A stretch of DNA of 64,000 nucleotides from Pochonia chlamydosporia 170 (lineage: Eukaryota; Ascomycota; Sordariomycetes; Hypocreales; Clavicipitaceae): NCBI RefSeq assembly GCF_001653235.2, contig NC_035793.1, positions 930,001 through 994,000 of the forward strand. The letters are read 5' to 3'. The notes under the pieces were generated by a model, which was given only the letters and a program-made list of their open reading frames with translations, did no database searches and had not been told where the DNA came from. The position numbers and the translations under genes are program-made. Positions 46,468 through 59,066 of this stretch are shown here, piece after piece; within the stretch, counting starts at the first letter, position 1; each line of letters starts with the position of its first letter.

Positions 46468-48927
46468 TCATGAAGAAGTATGTTTGTTCAACAGTGGTGG
46501 CGATGTCGGGGGTGTTGCGGCATCTGGTGTGATGGTACCTGGCTCCTCGCTTAAGGCGCCGCTTGCCATAATTGATGGATTCGCCAGCGGAGAGGAATGA
46601 TGTGGTGTTGATGGAGACCCTGGTGATGTCTCTTGTCTAGGGGGTGAGTGGTGTCGATAAGGGTTGATATGTACTGGGGACGGCACTTCTAGAGTGTCCC
46701 TACGTGCTCTCTGTCTACCTCTGTTTCCGTTTGGTCCAGAAGGAAGAGTTGCCACGGGATGTAGCTCGTATGAGCTGCGTTCGCCGACTGGTAACGTACT
46801 GGCACGCTGTCGAATACCCCCAGATGCTGAAAGTGCTGGAGACGCTGATCGGGATAGTTCTGGTCGTGGCGAGAAATCTCTAGATGTACGTATGCCATCA
46901 AGTGCGTGCCCAGACGGTCCAGCTCCAATAAAACTGCTTGCCCTCGATCGAGATGCATGAACAGCAAGGGTGCCATCCGGCTCAATTCGCTGACTGTAAA
47001 TCTCTTTGACTCGATTGAGATCGCGATTTCTCTCCTTCTCACCTGGAATCTCAGGAAACTCAAGGGCTGGGCCGTCTCTGAACTTTGATATATCAAATGA
47101 GTCTTGAGTGGCTGTGCCTAGGGTATGCCCAACAGAAGTCAAAAACTCTGCTACTCGGTGGCGACTTCCGCCCTCCACAGTTCCGGCCGTTGAGCTTGCT
47201 ATGGTTGTTTGCCCAGTCATCACGCGTTTCAACGTAGCCAGACTGTATCTCTTTGGGGGCACACCATCCCGCGATTCCATCTCGTGAAGTGAGCTTGACG
47301 CACTCGTCGAATCAGGACCATGGGCGCCGGCAAATCTTTCCTCCATGGGTGGTCGTGAGTGCTCAACCATGGCTTCATGTGGACTTTCGGAGACTGCGTT
47401 GCTTGAGGTCTGGCTTGCTGGCCGTCGAGTCATGGATCCCGGTGAAGGGTGATGCGAGCATTTGCATTGGCATACTTCTGCTGGAGGAGGGTAGCCACGG
47501 TCATTTGTGTCCATGCCAGTAGCCAAAAGCAGATATAAGGAGCCAACAATGGCAAGCCCTGTACCAACAATAGGACCCCATTGACCTATAACGTTTTGGC
47601 ATTTATTAGCCCCTGATTTATGCTTTAGACAAGTTGACAAAACACTTACCAATACTTGCCATGGGCTCATTCTCATACCTGACCTGGGTGCTGAAGAAAT
47701 TTGTTTCCCCAACGACTAAAATTGCAAATCCGGCGGCAGCAAATACGGGAACAATTGCTACGCTCATGAAAAATCGAATGGTTTCATTGACCCGGTTCAT
47801 CTTGCCTACAGTGGCCCCATTAGTGCCCTGAATCGGCTCATTGATACCCAGGTCGTTATCGAGTCCCCATCCAAACCGCGATTTGAAATTGATTTCCAAA
47901 ATCTTGTCCATCATGGATGCCAACCAAAGAATAGCATGAACACAACATGCGGCACTAAGGAGCGTTGCTGTGCCAAATGTGAGCTTGTCCGGGGCTGGTA
48001 TCACATATTTGTTGTTGGCTGCACCACCACGCATTGGTGATTGAGGTCCGGTGCTGTCGGTGCAGTTCATTCCGCATTGGGGCTGTCTATCCAAAGGAAA
48101 GTCTTTGATTGTTGATGGAATTGCGGCGCCATCGTAAATCCCAGAGCAGTTGATGGGGTTGGCTCTGTAAAACTCGACGGTTAAGCTTAACAATCCTAGA
48201 TGGAGGGCAAGTTGAATTAGCTCACGAGGCAGCGTCTCAAGGGATTGGCTAGCACCTTAAACGATATATGCTAAGCTCAATAAAGCTTACCAGAAAGAAT
48301 GAGACCAGCCCAGAGAAAGATGGCATTCCGAGCCGGGTCGTAAAAGTAAGTTCTTGACAGTCTGACAGTGACTGGGGCCGCCAAGATGCCAATTGCGCAA
48401 AGTTGGAAAGCACCATAGATGTCCATGTCAACAGCGCCTGTTGCATTCTCCACGGTCAGTTATGCAATCGACAACGGAGTCACCAGACGCCCTTTGGTAA
48501 GTCGGGCGCATACATACCATCTCGATGGAATGCTGCTAGAGCAATGCCGTGAAGGGCAGCTACCGCTGGCAGCAACAAGGCGGCGGCAATACACGCATTT
48601 TGAACCCATTCTGATTTGCGGCCAAATACACACGCTGCTATGAGGACGTAGTATCTGCGAATAAGTGTTAAACCTCCCAGTTCAACTCTACATTGCCAAG
48701 ACGGGAAGTGTCTGGGGCAGTGCTTGGCCAGATCGCTGTGTGGAGAAATTCACTTACAAGATTCGAGAGCCTGGCCCGTATTGACCAGAAACTGGCCAGG
48801 CACAGACGACATCTACCCCAGGTCCAAAGGCATCTGTATCATTTCGTAAGAAAATATGGCTCGTTGTTTCCGCAATTGCCTGGCTGACGGTGGTGCTCAT
48901 CAGTTGGGCGGATGACAAAGCTGGCAT
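46468..48927 (-). CDS. Seven-segment membrane protein with long Ser/Pro-rich cytosolic tail, function unknown
   Basis: I do not recognise the family by name. Exons 48758-48927, 48518-48654, 48291-48437, 47650-48195 and 46468-47585 total 2118 bases (705 aa); introns are 103, 80, 95 and 64 nt, all GT-AG and in phase. A second ATG at 48900 would shorten it by nine residues. Seven hydrophobic segments can be traced: YYVLIAACVFG; the CIAAALLLP segment; the AIGILAAP segment; FLWAGLILSGLLSL; LLSAACCVHAILWLA; SVAIVPVFAAAGFAILV; and GTGLAIVGSLYLLLA. The fourth loop, between segments four and five, is Cys-containing (NCSG, QCGMNC), suggesting disulfides. The last exon encodes a tail of about 330 residues rich in Ser, Pro, Arg and His (PSPVHINPYRHHSPPRQE region), probably disordered. 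Topology resembles a receptor or sensor, but no known receptor motif is visible. Confidence 0.8.
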
Positions 48928-50567
48928 GACCTTAACCCATGCCGTTACCGCTGGCGGGGGTTGGCTCTGAAGTCTCAGACAAACACAGGTATGGCGCGAT
49001 GAAGGGGGAACAAATGCTTGTGGCCGAAGTTGTCTCAATTGTCTCCTGTGGATGGCGAAGGGTGAGGATGATTTAAAAGTGACAGTTTGAGAACCATCGC
49101 CCGCCAAGACCAGAGGTCGGTTAGTCAAGCAGATCCTGTGTCATCCAACAACCCGAGCGAGGGTCGTTTCCGTCTTGCTCGCGTTTTCCAGAAGATGAGG
49201 CTGACCACATGCCTGCCGCTTTGATCCCTCTCCAGGCGACACAGAAATGCCCACATCGCCAACGACTGGGGCAACGGACGGCGACGGGAACAAAGAGCAA
49301 CATTGATCAATGTGGCTGCTGATGCGACCTGCAAACCGCATGTAAGCTAGCGAATTATGACCACCACAAGAGTGGAGAGCACATCACTTGTGGTTGACGG
49401 ATGGTCCAGGGTTGACCATTACCCTCGTCGAAGCCCGCTATGTCATGGCCCAGGCAACAGAATAATGGACCGGCTAGTGCAGGTTTGGAGAAGAGCGTCG
49501 CTCGCGATGTGGGCATGAAGTTTGTAGACGAATTACGAGTAGAAAAGGTGCGCATGATAATGGAGGGTGGCTGTGCCCGCATCGCTCCCTCGAGATGTTC
49601 TGGTCTCGTCTGGGTAGCGCTGTCTGTCGACATGAGAATTTGACAACTCTGTTGGTTTGGTTGGTGGTGGTCCTTGACACTTTTGGTTTCTTTGTTTCTT
49701 TTCTGGTGGCGTCAACTCATCTTGACTCCGTTGCAAGGGAGGGAAATAACCCTGGTTGCTCCTTCCTTCACAATCAACTGGGGTCACGGGTTCTCTTCGT
49801 TTGGCACAAACCAGCCTCAACATTGAACCCTTCACATTTCATCACAGCAACCGGTGCACTATCAAGGACGCCATTTCATTTTTCAGTGTCTTACTTGTCC
49901 AAGGGAACTGCAAAAGCGCAAGAGTCAGGAACGTAGCAACGGCAATGTTATCCGATTTTGTCTTGTTGCTTGATTGTCTGCGTTCTGATGCAATCTTGGC
50001 CTGACCGAATGCTGTGTTTGGGTTAAATACGGCTTGGCAGCACACTGCATATGTACATAGCCTTGGCCGCACAGCCTTTGACAATCTGAGGGCTGTCCAA
50101 TGATTGACCGTTGAAGTCGAACCAGCCGAAGGTAAGTTTTGCTTCCGGACCGCCCAGCAAACGCATGGCAAGTTTTTCTTAAACTCCAGCTTCCCGAACC
50201 CCAGCCGCCACGGATTCTCCATCACAGCTCATCTGTGTCACATTGGTGTTTATTGGCGATATTGTTACCGAGGCGCGAAGAAGCAAATGATTCGAATACT
50301 GTTTCCCATGACCAGGGAATATGGCTGACTGATTCGGCGCAAACAGGATTCGCAACTTTTTTTCTTGACACTCTCATCTCACCATTGCGGGGCATCAATA
50401 ATTCAGCTTTACGGTGCCTGAACAGGGATATTCAGTTTTGGTGCAGTTGACAGGAGACAAGCTTGTGCAGTGAGGAATCCATTGAGTTGGTCCCTCATCG
50501 TAGCAATCTTTGTCTCTGGAGAGTCCATTTCCGACTTATTAAGCCCGTTTCGCGACACTTGGCCAAC
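48928..50567. other. Divergent intergenic region
   Basis: About 1.6 kb between two membrane-protein genes. Small open frames lack domains or splice-consistent extension. I see nothing specific beyond possible promoters. Confidence 0.45.
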
Positions 50568-52947
50568 ATGGATGACGATGTATCACTGGACACGACCAAA
50601 ATCCGGGACTGGCGATCCATTGTGACGCTTGTCGTCTTCGTTCTCACGAGTATGTACACACCTCATGGCCATCAGAAGATGGCCTGGCCTCGACTTAACT
50701 GACTCTCTGAAGATATTAATGTGCTTTTCCCGTTTCACATACCATTTTTCATACCGCGAAAAGTGTGGAATGGGATGGTAGATGCTTTGAGTTTCATCAG
50801 AATCATTCCGCCGAGAAACTCTACATCACAGTATGAGGCAGATGGCGATAATGAAAATGGCAAGGTTAAGCCTTACGTCAGGCTGAATTTCCCCATGAAC
50901 TTTGTTACTGCGCCATTGATAGCGGATCTTTTCTTGCTCGCCATTCTGGCTATCGGACGCAAAGAAGTGCATGATGGCACGCTCGGCGCTGACAATATCT
51001 CTCCCATTGATATTATGGCATTCTTTATTACTCTGGCATACATCGCCATTTCTATCGATGCATCTGGATTGATTCGATATCTTGCCTTCAAGGTCCTGCA
51101 ATGGGGAGGCAAAGTTGGACACCGCCTGTTCTTCTTCCTCTACTCCTTCTTCTTCCTTCTTGGCAGCTTTATCGGGAACGATCCAATTATTCTCTCTGGC
51201 ACAGCTTTTCTCGCCTACATGACAAGGGTTTCCAGCAACATTGTCCATCCTCGAGCGTGGATTCACACCCAATTTGCGGTAGCAAACATCGCTTCGGCTA
51301 TTCTTGTATCCTCCAATCCAACAAACTTGGTCCTTGCTGGAGCTTTCCAAATCAGATTCATCAACTACACAGCGAACATGATTGTTCCGGTTGTAGTGAC
51401 TGCCGTTGTGCTTTTCCCGTTTCTTCTATACATTGTCTTCGCGAACGAGGCCCTCATCCCATACTCAATTAAAATGCACGAATTACCGCCAGAGGCCAGG
51501 ACCAAGAAACCGGTCAATCCAAATATCCCGCATGCCCGTGGACAGATGGAAGAAGAGGAAAACAATGCGTCCAATGACGAGCAAACCAAACTGCTTTCAC
51601 TTGAAGAGATTATGAACCCGTTCTTGGATAAAGGGGGTGCAGCATTTGGTGCTGTCATCATGGCGGCCACTCTTATAACGGTTTTGGTCATCAATGCCGT
51701 CAGCACCGGTACGGAGGCTCACCCTGTTTTCTGGGTAACGCTACCCGCCGCGTTCGTGATGTTTTGTTGGGATATTGGCTTTGGTTGGTATCATCGTGAG
51801 GAAACAAGACAAATTGCTCGCAGAGGCCGGCTAGAGGTTGAGAATGCACGAGCGGAGAGAGCACTCCGGGAAGCTGAGCAAGCAAGATCTTTGGATGAGA
51901 ATGCAATCAATGGAGGCGCACATGCGTACGAGCTCAAGGAGCATCCCTCAAACACTGCACAGGATAAGAATGGCTCGGGTGGTGTAAACGCGGCAATTCC
52001 CTCGCCGCCCGCAATTCTTGTATCCGAAAACACTGACGGCACAGCGATTGTTACCACATCTTCTTCCGAGTCGGTGGCATCACTGCCAACGCCGATAGGT
52101 GAGGATCAAAAAGGGAAGACGATGGCAGACGATGAGAAGTCGACTGTATACCAAAACTCTAAGCTAGACCGTATTGCATCTGCATCTCCAACTCCAGGGA
52201 TGTTTGTGTCATCTTCTAGCGGCGAAGTTGACGAGCACAGACGTGCATCACGAGAATTGTCATTTCATCAGGCAGATGGCCCCGCAAACCTGGTTTCGCT
52301 AGCAAAAGATGGCTTCAGGTGGTGCCAGGAGACATTCCCTACAGCAGCAGCGGTGCTCCTGCATTTGCCATTTGCTCTAGTTCCATTTGCATTCTCCATG
52401 TTTGTGTTGGTGCAAGCACTGGTAACCAAAGGTTGGATCCCTGTGTTTGCCTACGGTTGGGATCACTGGGTAAAGAAGACTGGAACAGTTGGTGCCATTG
52501 GCGGAATGGGATTTCTCTCCGTTGTGCTTTGCAATGTATGATTCCAAACCAGTTTTTTTTTTTTTTTTTTCGTTTGACTGGGTACTAACTTTTGCGCAGT
52601 TTGCCGGCACAAACATTGGCACTACGATCTTGCTATCCCGAGTCATTCAAACATGGCAAAAGATCAATACTGTGAACCAGACAGACATCAGTGACCGCAC
52701 GTTCTGGGCTACCGTGTACAGCATGGCCATTGGGGTGAATTATGGCGCATTCAGTACGGCGTTCAGCGCGTCGCTGGCCGGACTCCTTTGGAGAGACATC
52801 TTGTCTCGCAAGCACATCCACGTGCAAGGACTTGAATTCGCCCGTGTCAACCTCCCAATCATCGCGATTGCCATGATCGTTGGCTGCGCCGTTTTGACCG
52901 GTCAAGTGTATATTGTGCGAAGTGATAGACCTTACAATCACAGTTAG
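50568..52947 (+). CDS. ArsB/NhaD-type (ion transporter superfamily) membrane transporter
   Basis: Multi-pass anion or Na+/H+ transporter, likely in the plasma or an internal membrane. Exons 50568-50649, 50713-52535 and 52600-52947 give 750 aa. Introns: 50650-50712 (GTATGT...TGAAG) and 52536-52599 (GTATGA...GCGCAG). The N-terminal half shows LNFPMNFVTAPLIADLFLLAILA, of which the NFVTAPLIADL core is characteristic, then FLLGSFIGNDPIILSGTAFL and the SSNPTNLVLAGAF hairpin, as in the CitM/ArsB fold. A long hydrophilic central loop of about 280 residues (acidic near EEEENN, heptad-like RLEVENARAERALREAE, Ser-rich) separates the two halves. The second hairpin is FAGTNIGTTILLSRV. The transported ion cannot be deduced. 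Confidence 0.88.
52553..52570 (+). repeat. Homopolymer T18 inside intron
   Basis: Eighteen T in the second intron of the ion transporter gene, between donor and acceptor, perhaps serving as an extended polypyrimidine tract. Confidence 0.9.
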
Positions 52948-53682
52948 GTAATGGCATTTCTATAGAATTTCGGCCGCTGAATACACCAGATATTTTTGGG
53001 TATTTCTGCTTTGAATAGGACAGCACGAGGTAAAACGGAGGGCGAGAAAATACCCACGCAGTTAGCATTGGAAAAGGACATCATGTACCGTCTTGATGAG
53101 CATCTTGGGTCGCAATGGGCGCATCAGAGTTATAGCGATAGATATACGAAATGCAATGAGCCACGACTACCAATTGGTTTGAAGAGCAACAACGGTTGGA
53201 GTGACATTCCCACGGTCCAACGGAACCATGTCAACACCGCATAGTGGTCCGGTGTAACGCGGTGGCAACGATGAGCTGATGAGATCACCGTCTTGGACTC
53301 TTGGCTAAGTAGAGAAGCGGGCCTTTGCCTTCAACATTGCGAGCTTTTATTAGAGGTATACACGGAGCTTTCCCATCAGCCTCACTAAAAACCCGTATTG
53401 TCGGGTTCAATTGTATCCATGGGAGCATCAATGCCTTGAAAGATCTAATTGGTCAAATTTACAAGACTCTCTCGCGACTGGTCGATAAAACGAGAGATGT
53501 AGGCCTTCCCTTCGTAATGAGCTATATTAATAGCATGTGTCTCAAAGCACGGTCGACTTTGAACTAGTTTGTGTATATATTCAGAATTTCAGACATTCTC
53601 ATCCATAGACCAGACTCTTCGAACTTGCCTAATAACTGACCTGGTGACAAAAAAGCCCGCCCAGCAAAGTCGAAACCGAAAC
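52948..53682. other. Intergenic region
   Basis: It holds the 3' end of the ion transporter gene and the promoter of the oxidoreductase gene. No gene can be supported. Confidence 0.45.
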
Positions 53683-54897
53683 ATGGTGCCCATGAACGTA
53701 CGTGTAGTTCTGGAGGAACGGCCGACAGAGAGCATCATCCCGGGACGAACATTTCGCAAAGAGACTGTCCCCGTGCCATCACCAAAGGATTTGCAGGATG
53801 GCGAGATCCTCGTCGAGGTTTTGTTGATTTCTATGGAACCAGCAATGAGAGGCTGGTTGAACGGTATAGCTACCCTAAGTACCTCGCTCAGCTGCCAATC
53901 GGTCCCTTCCCAGAAGAATATCTGTTAGAAAAATATCAAAACTAACACGAAACTACGGCCTATATTTGTAGATACAAGATCCTATCTTCCCCCAGTCCAA
54001 ATTGGCGAAACTATGCGCAGCTTCTCCGCAGCTTGTGTCCTGGCCTCCAAAAGCACACAAGCCCAAGTGGGTGACATCGTGGTAGCAGTAAGCGGCTGGA
54101 CGCAGTACGCCATCGTCCCCGAAGGCAAATTTGAACCAGCGTCCATTTTCCCTAAATATAAAAACATCCAAGAGCTCCTATCCACTTATGGCTTGACGGG
54201 TATGACTGCCTGGGCAGGAATGACACAAATCGGCGACCCGAAGCCGGGCGAGACGGTCGTCGTGTCCGCCGCGGCCGGCGCAACGGGCAGTATTGCGGGA
54301 CAGATCGCGAAGATTAAGGGTGCGCGCGTGATTGGTATTTGCGGCGGCGAGAAGAAGTGTAGATATATCCGGGAGGAGCTTGGCTTTGACGTGGCCTTGG
54401 ATTATAAGGCGCCTGATTTCAGGGACAAGTTCCTGGAAGCTACGAAGGACTTTATTGATGTTTGTTTCGATAATGGTACGTGTGATTGCTTTGAAAGTTT
54501 GACAGACGGACATGTTGACGAAAATCTAGTTGGCTTTGAAACTCTGGACATGTGTCTGGGCCAGGCTAATAAGGGAGCTCGCTTCATCCAGTGTGGCATG
54601 GTTGCGAAGTATAGCACCAATGCTACGGATGTGACTTTGACGAACTACTTCAAAGTGATTTCTATGAGGATCAAGACTCAAGGGTTTGTGGTCACGGATT
54701 ATGCTGATAAGTGGTCAAAGGCGCGGGAGGAGATGGCGCAGTGGGTTGAGCAGGGTCAGCTTAAGAGTGCTGTGACTGTTGTCGATGGGGGTTTGGATGT
54801 GGTGGAGGAAGCGCTTCTCAAGTTGTTTTCTGGGTATAATACGGGAAAGATGCTTGTCAGGGTTAAGGATGAGTCTGAACCTCCGGCAGAGTTGTGA
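53683..54897 (+). CDS. NADP-dependent medium-chain oxidoreductase (prostaglandin/leukotriene reductase-like)
   Basis: Zinc-independent alkene or enone reductase of the MDR superfamily, cytosolic. Exons 53683-53863, 53972-54475 and 54530-54897 give 350 aa. The first intron (108 nt) joins WLN to DTRSYLPPVQIGETMR. The second (54 nt, GTACGT...TCTAG) joins FDN to VGFETLDMCLGQANKGARF, the standard family sequence. Motifs: MEPAMRGWL, YGLTGMTAWAGM, the NADP-binding AAAGATGSIAGQIAK and the following GICGGEKKC. No structural or catalytic zinc cysteines are in place. The second intron is a multiple of three and lacks a stop, so its retention would insert 18 residues. Detoxification of reactive enones is the usual family role. 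Confidence 0.92.
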
Positions 54898-55033
54898 GAG
54901 CTATGATCTGGGAAGTTTACGCCTAACCACGCGAGACATGGGAGAAATAGCGTCAAATACCAAGTTCCAATTCTTGCTTCTCATGATATAAACTCAACAT
55001 GATCGAAGTTGAAGCTGCTGCTACAAAATTGTT

Positions 55034-55948
55034 TCAAGGAAAGCTTGTTGGTGCCGCAGCCGCCTCATCAGCCAACTCTGCAACTGTACGAAACTTCATA
55101 CCCCCAAAGAACTTGTTCCTCTGCCTCTCCACCTTTTCCCAAGGGAATGCCAGTGCCTCCGAATGACCCCAAATCTCAAAGATCGCCACAGCAACACTCA
55201 TCTCGCTCTCCTTGGCAATGTACTGCTTGATACTTGTGGCCAGCGACTTTCTCTTCACGGTGTACTCCCCATCACGTGAGGTAATAAACTCACTCAGCTG
55301 CTTCCACGTGAGCTGCTCGCCAGACAAATACGTGTAGTTCTCCCATTCATGACGATCATGCGCGAGAAGCATAATCGTCGCACGAGCAGTATCCCGCACT
55401 GACGTAAAATTGATAAGCTGAGAACCTTTTCCGTACAGCGTAAACACCTTGTCCTTGTAGTTCTGAGGCCACATCTCCCCAATGTCACCCAAGTAGCGCT
55501 GCTTCGCGGGATATACATAGTCTGCATACCACCCGGGGCATATGGCACTCCAGCTCACATCCTTCTGGGAACTAAGAGCCTGAAGCATAGGCTGTAGCTC
55601 ATCCGCCCACTCGAGAGGTTCATCCGGAAATTCCTCCAGGTTTCCCGCCCAAGCGGAGGGAATGAAGCGCTTGCATGTAGGAGATTTCTGACACGCTTCG
55701 AGGATGGCGCTGTGGACGGCCGTAAAGTTGGGAACACCACCGCGGATAGTGCAGATAACGGCATCACAGTCGTGGAGAATATCCGTGAGGCTGGAGGTAG
55801 AGTAGTCGGATATGTGTTGCGTGACGCCGAGGGTATCAAGGTAGTCCTTTTTGGAGCGGGAGATTGTGACAACTTGATGGCTTTGGGCGAGGAGCTCTTG
55901 GACGAAGTAGCGGGCGAGTTCGCCGACTGCAACAATGGCAACTTTCAT
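55034..55948 (-). CDS. NmrA-like/isoflavone-reductase-like NAD(P)-binding protein
   Basis: Atypical SDR that binds NAD(P) and acts either as a reductase or as a redox-sensing regulator. Intronless, 304 aa, usual for the family. It has an N-terminal beta-alpha unit MKVAIVAVGELARYFVQELL, short for the normal glycine-rich GxxGxxG: only one Gly stands in the loop. A basic SRSKKD then follows where NADP's phosphate would bind. Later landmarks are CDAVICTIRG, KRFIPSAWAGN and GWYADYV, with INFTSVRDTARA near residue 200, typical of NmrA/isoflavone reductases. The convergent neighbour is the MDR oxidoreductase, ending 136 bases away. A specific function cannot be assigned. Confidence 0.88.
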   Translation of the reverse strand: MKVAIVAVGELARYFVQELLAQSHQVVTISRSKKDYLDTLGVTQHISDYSTSSLTDILHDCDAVICTIRGGVPNFTAVHSAILEACQKSPTCKRFIPSAWAGNLEEFPDEPLEWADELQPMLQALSSQKDVSWSAICPGWYADYVYPAKQRYLGDIGEMWPQNYKDKVFTLYGKGSQLINFTSVRDTARATIMLLAHDRHEWENYTYLSGEQLTWKQLSEFITSRDGEYTVKRKSLATSIKQYIAKESEMSVAVAIFEIWGHSEALAFPWEKVERQRNKFFGGMKFRTVAELADEAAAAPTSFP

Positions 55949-56846
55949 GGTGGTTATGGACGTGAAGAGATGGATGGGGGATTTGCTTGTGGTGCTGTAG
56001 ATTATTTGCTGCTGCCGGGCATTTTGAGCTGATATTTAAGCTTATTTTTGTCCCGTACTCTTGTGCATTAATAATTGTCTTCGAGGTAGGCCATCTTGGC
56101 GTAGATCTGATAAATCAAGGTGAAGGTTGTTCCCCGAATTGAGTAAGTCAGGCGGGGCGAAGTCGGACTCCGCATTGTTTGCGGGATACGGCGCGGAGTT
56201 GTATTTGGATGAGGTTTTGCATTGAAGATCTATATACTGCCTGAGGTGATATTCTATCGCGGACGTCAATGGTGTTTTAGCAGGTAGGGGATGTTGCACA
56301 GAAGGCGTGGTACTTGTTGCAGAGATCAATTGATACCAGACGTCCACGACAATACACAATTCGGCCGACTATATCGCTTTGAAGACTGGAACAAACCAAC
56401 GTCAATCGTACTCGAGTATATCACAACTCAAAGTCCACGGCTTTGACACAGAATTCTACCTCAAACGCCGCAACTCGACATACTCCGTACATACCGCACC
56501 ATCATCACGACCAGCACGCCCAAACCTTCCATCACCACTCATTGCTCAATCCTCACCGGGTCTAGCCGACCCTTGTCGATTTCAACCACAACGGCCACAG
56601 GGCTGGACTCTAGTGCAGATTGTGGATTCAATGTTGGTTGGGGTCCAGAAATCCATGGACAACCGGTGCCATCAATTTGACAAAACCATCATGTAATATA
56701 CCCTGGCCGGGGACAAGAGAGAAAAAAAAAATATCTCAATCTCCAAGCGCCACAGTCCATGAATAAAAGCAAAATAATTCAAATGCCGGCAGTCATGAAG
56801 AACCCTCCCCCTTCGTAAACACTTGTAGCCATCTCAGCCCTTCAAA
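55949..56846. other. Divergent intergenic region between NmrA-like gene and transporter
   Basis: No supportable gene; AT-rich sequence with short A runs near 56730. It probably holds both promoters. Confidence 0.45.
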
Positions 56847-58537
56847 ATGGCAACCAGCAATGATGCCGATATCGCCACCACATTGCCGTTATCTGAAAAA
56901 GACGACGCGATAGCAATGGTGGGCGAGCAGCAACATGCCATTGATCCCGAAGTTGAAGCAAGAGTCGTACGCAAAATCGACTTGTTCCTCATCCCGACCA
57001 TGGTCATCGGATGTACGTCACCACCTTTACTCCTCGACCCTTTCTATCTAGGTACTCTTCACTCGCTTCTCGCATATTCTAACAAAAGGTTCAGATGGCC
57101 TCGTCTACTACGACAAAGCAATCCTCGGGTCGGCCGTCCTCTTCGGCATGACCAAAGACCTAGACCTCTTCATCACCAACAATTCCACAACTCCGCCGAC
57201 AGTCGACACCCGCCGCCTCAGCTGGGCCACATCCCTCTTCTACTTCGGCATGCTCGCGGGCCTGTATCCCATGACATTCGCCCTCCAGCGCTTCAACATT
57301 GGCCGCATCCTCGGAGCCATCGTCATCCTCTGGGGAGCGATATGCATGCTCACCGCCGCGGTAACCACCTGGCAGGGCTTATACGTCCAGCGCTTCTTCC
57401 TAGGCTTCGTGGAGAGCATCATCCCCACGGGCTTCATGTGCATCGTCACCAGCTTCTACACCCAGTCTGAGCAGACCATCCGCCAGAGCTGGTGGTACAG
57501 CAGCAACGGGTCGTTCGTCCTCATCGGCGGAGGACTAAACTACGGTTTCGCACAGATTACGAGCGGTGCCTTACATCCCTGGCAGTACATCTACCTGCTC
57601 GCGGGGGCGCTCACCCTCCTCTTCGGATGCTTCTGCTTCGTTATTCCTAATTCCCCTGTTTCGGCGTGGTTTCTCACACCGCAGGAGAGATTCACGGCCG
57701 TAGAGAGACTGCGTCACGGGCAAACCGGCGTGCGGTGCACAAAGTTCAAAATGTCACAGGTGAGAGAAGCGGTCACCGATGTCAAAGTGTGGCTTATAGC
57801 ATTGATGATGGCATCGACGTACACCATGAACGGGGCAGTCAGCGGTTTCGGCCCTCTCATCGTATCTACATTCGGATGGAGCACTCTCCAGTCTATATTG
57901 TTGCAGTTCCCCCTCGGAGCACTATGTGTCATTGTCATCATGGCAACAGGCTACATCGGCTCGCGCTTCCCAAACACCCGCATCATCATGCTTATTCTCT
58001 GCTGCCTCCCCGTCATTGCAGGTTGCGCAATCATATGGAAGAGTACATGGACACACCACGCCGCCGCCCCCGTCATCGGCTACACAATCACCGGCTTCTT
58101 TGGCGGCACCGCCAGTCTCACCATCTCCATTGGAATGTCCAACGTCGCAGGCCACACCAAGAAGAGTTTCATGGCTGCCACGACGTTTGTCGCCTACTGC
58201 GTGGGCAACATTGTTGGTCCGCAGCTCGTTTGGTCTGAGACGAAGAAGGATCATTATCCTGCGTTGTGGCTGGGCTTGATTGTATGGTGAGTTTACACAA
58301 TGCTGGGTTACCCTGTTTGATGATGTGCGCTGTTTGCGTGGGCCGTTGGTGTAGATCAAACTCTGACGACATTGCAGTTACATCATTTGCATTCTTGCTG
58401 CGGCGTCGTTGTACGTGGTTTTGTATCTGGGGAATAAGAAGAAGATGGCTGTTCCGGAGGATGAAACGGAGAGAGCGAAGCTTGCTTTCCAGGATTTGAC
58501 GGACAAGGAGAATCCGTACTTTCGATATGTGTACTAG
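56847..58537 (+). CDS. MFS transporter, anion:cation symporter family
   Basis: Third allantoate-permease-type transporter in the window; plasma membrane, organic-anion uptake. Exons 56847-57012, 57095-58286 and 58378-58537 total 1518 bases (505 aa). Introns: 57013-57094 (82 nt) and 58287-58377 (91 nt, GTGAGT...TGCAG). The first joins VIG to YGLVYYDKAILG, the family's first-helix signature. The loop LQRFNIGRILG, the helix-5 FFLGFVESIIPTGFMCI and the C-terminus NPYFRYVY all match. The central loop HGQTGVRCTKFKMSQVREAVTD is typical in length. It is divergent from the NmrA-like gene at about 900 bases. Substrate unknown. Confidence 0.93.
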
Positions 58538-59066
58538 GTGTTGATGCCCATGATGATGTAATGCACCAGACGCGTTGTAAAGGTCCCGATACTCCGTGGT
58601 AAAACAATGTCCGTCCGTGGGCTTTGAAACGCTGCACGTTGCTTTTCCTCCCTCAGTATTGCTTGCTTTTCGAGTTCATTTCCCCCGTGATCGTCCGTGA
58701 CTGCGTCTCGATCGTTAGTTATGCAAGGGACCGCGTGGGAAGGGCGAATGTTTTGGAATGCGGGAGACCCGCCGCCATGTCGCTCACGTTCAAAATGCTC
58801 CGAAGCTGCGTCGACATTGTTTGGATGTCGAAGCTCCTTTCTGGTAACCAGGTAATATCTATAAGCCTGTCAATGCAAAGTGGTATATGTCTATGTACTC
58901 TTGTGCCTATATATTAGAAATGGTGGCAAGTACATATATTCGAAACCAAAACCCAAACGGCCCAGATAATCGCCAACGCCCAATTATGAAATCTCCTAGA
59001 AACGCCCCAAACATGCTCGTTTGATGTCGTAATACCTGTGCTAAACGTCGTCCACACCCAGCCCAT
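58538..59066. other. Tail-to-tail spacer
   Basis: 3' regions of a transporter and a glycosyltransferase gene. Nothing else is visible. Confidence 0.5.
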
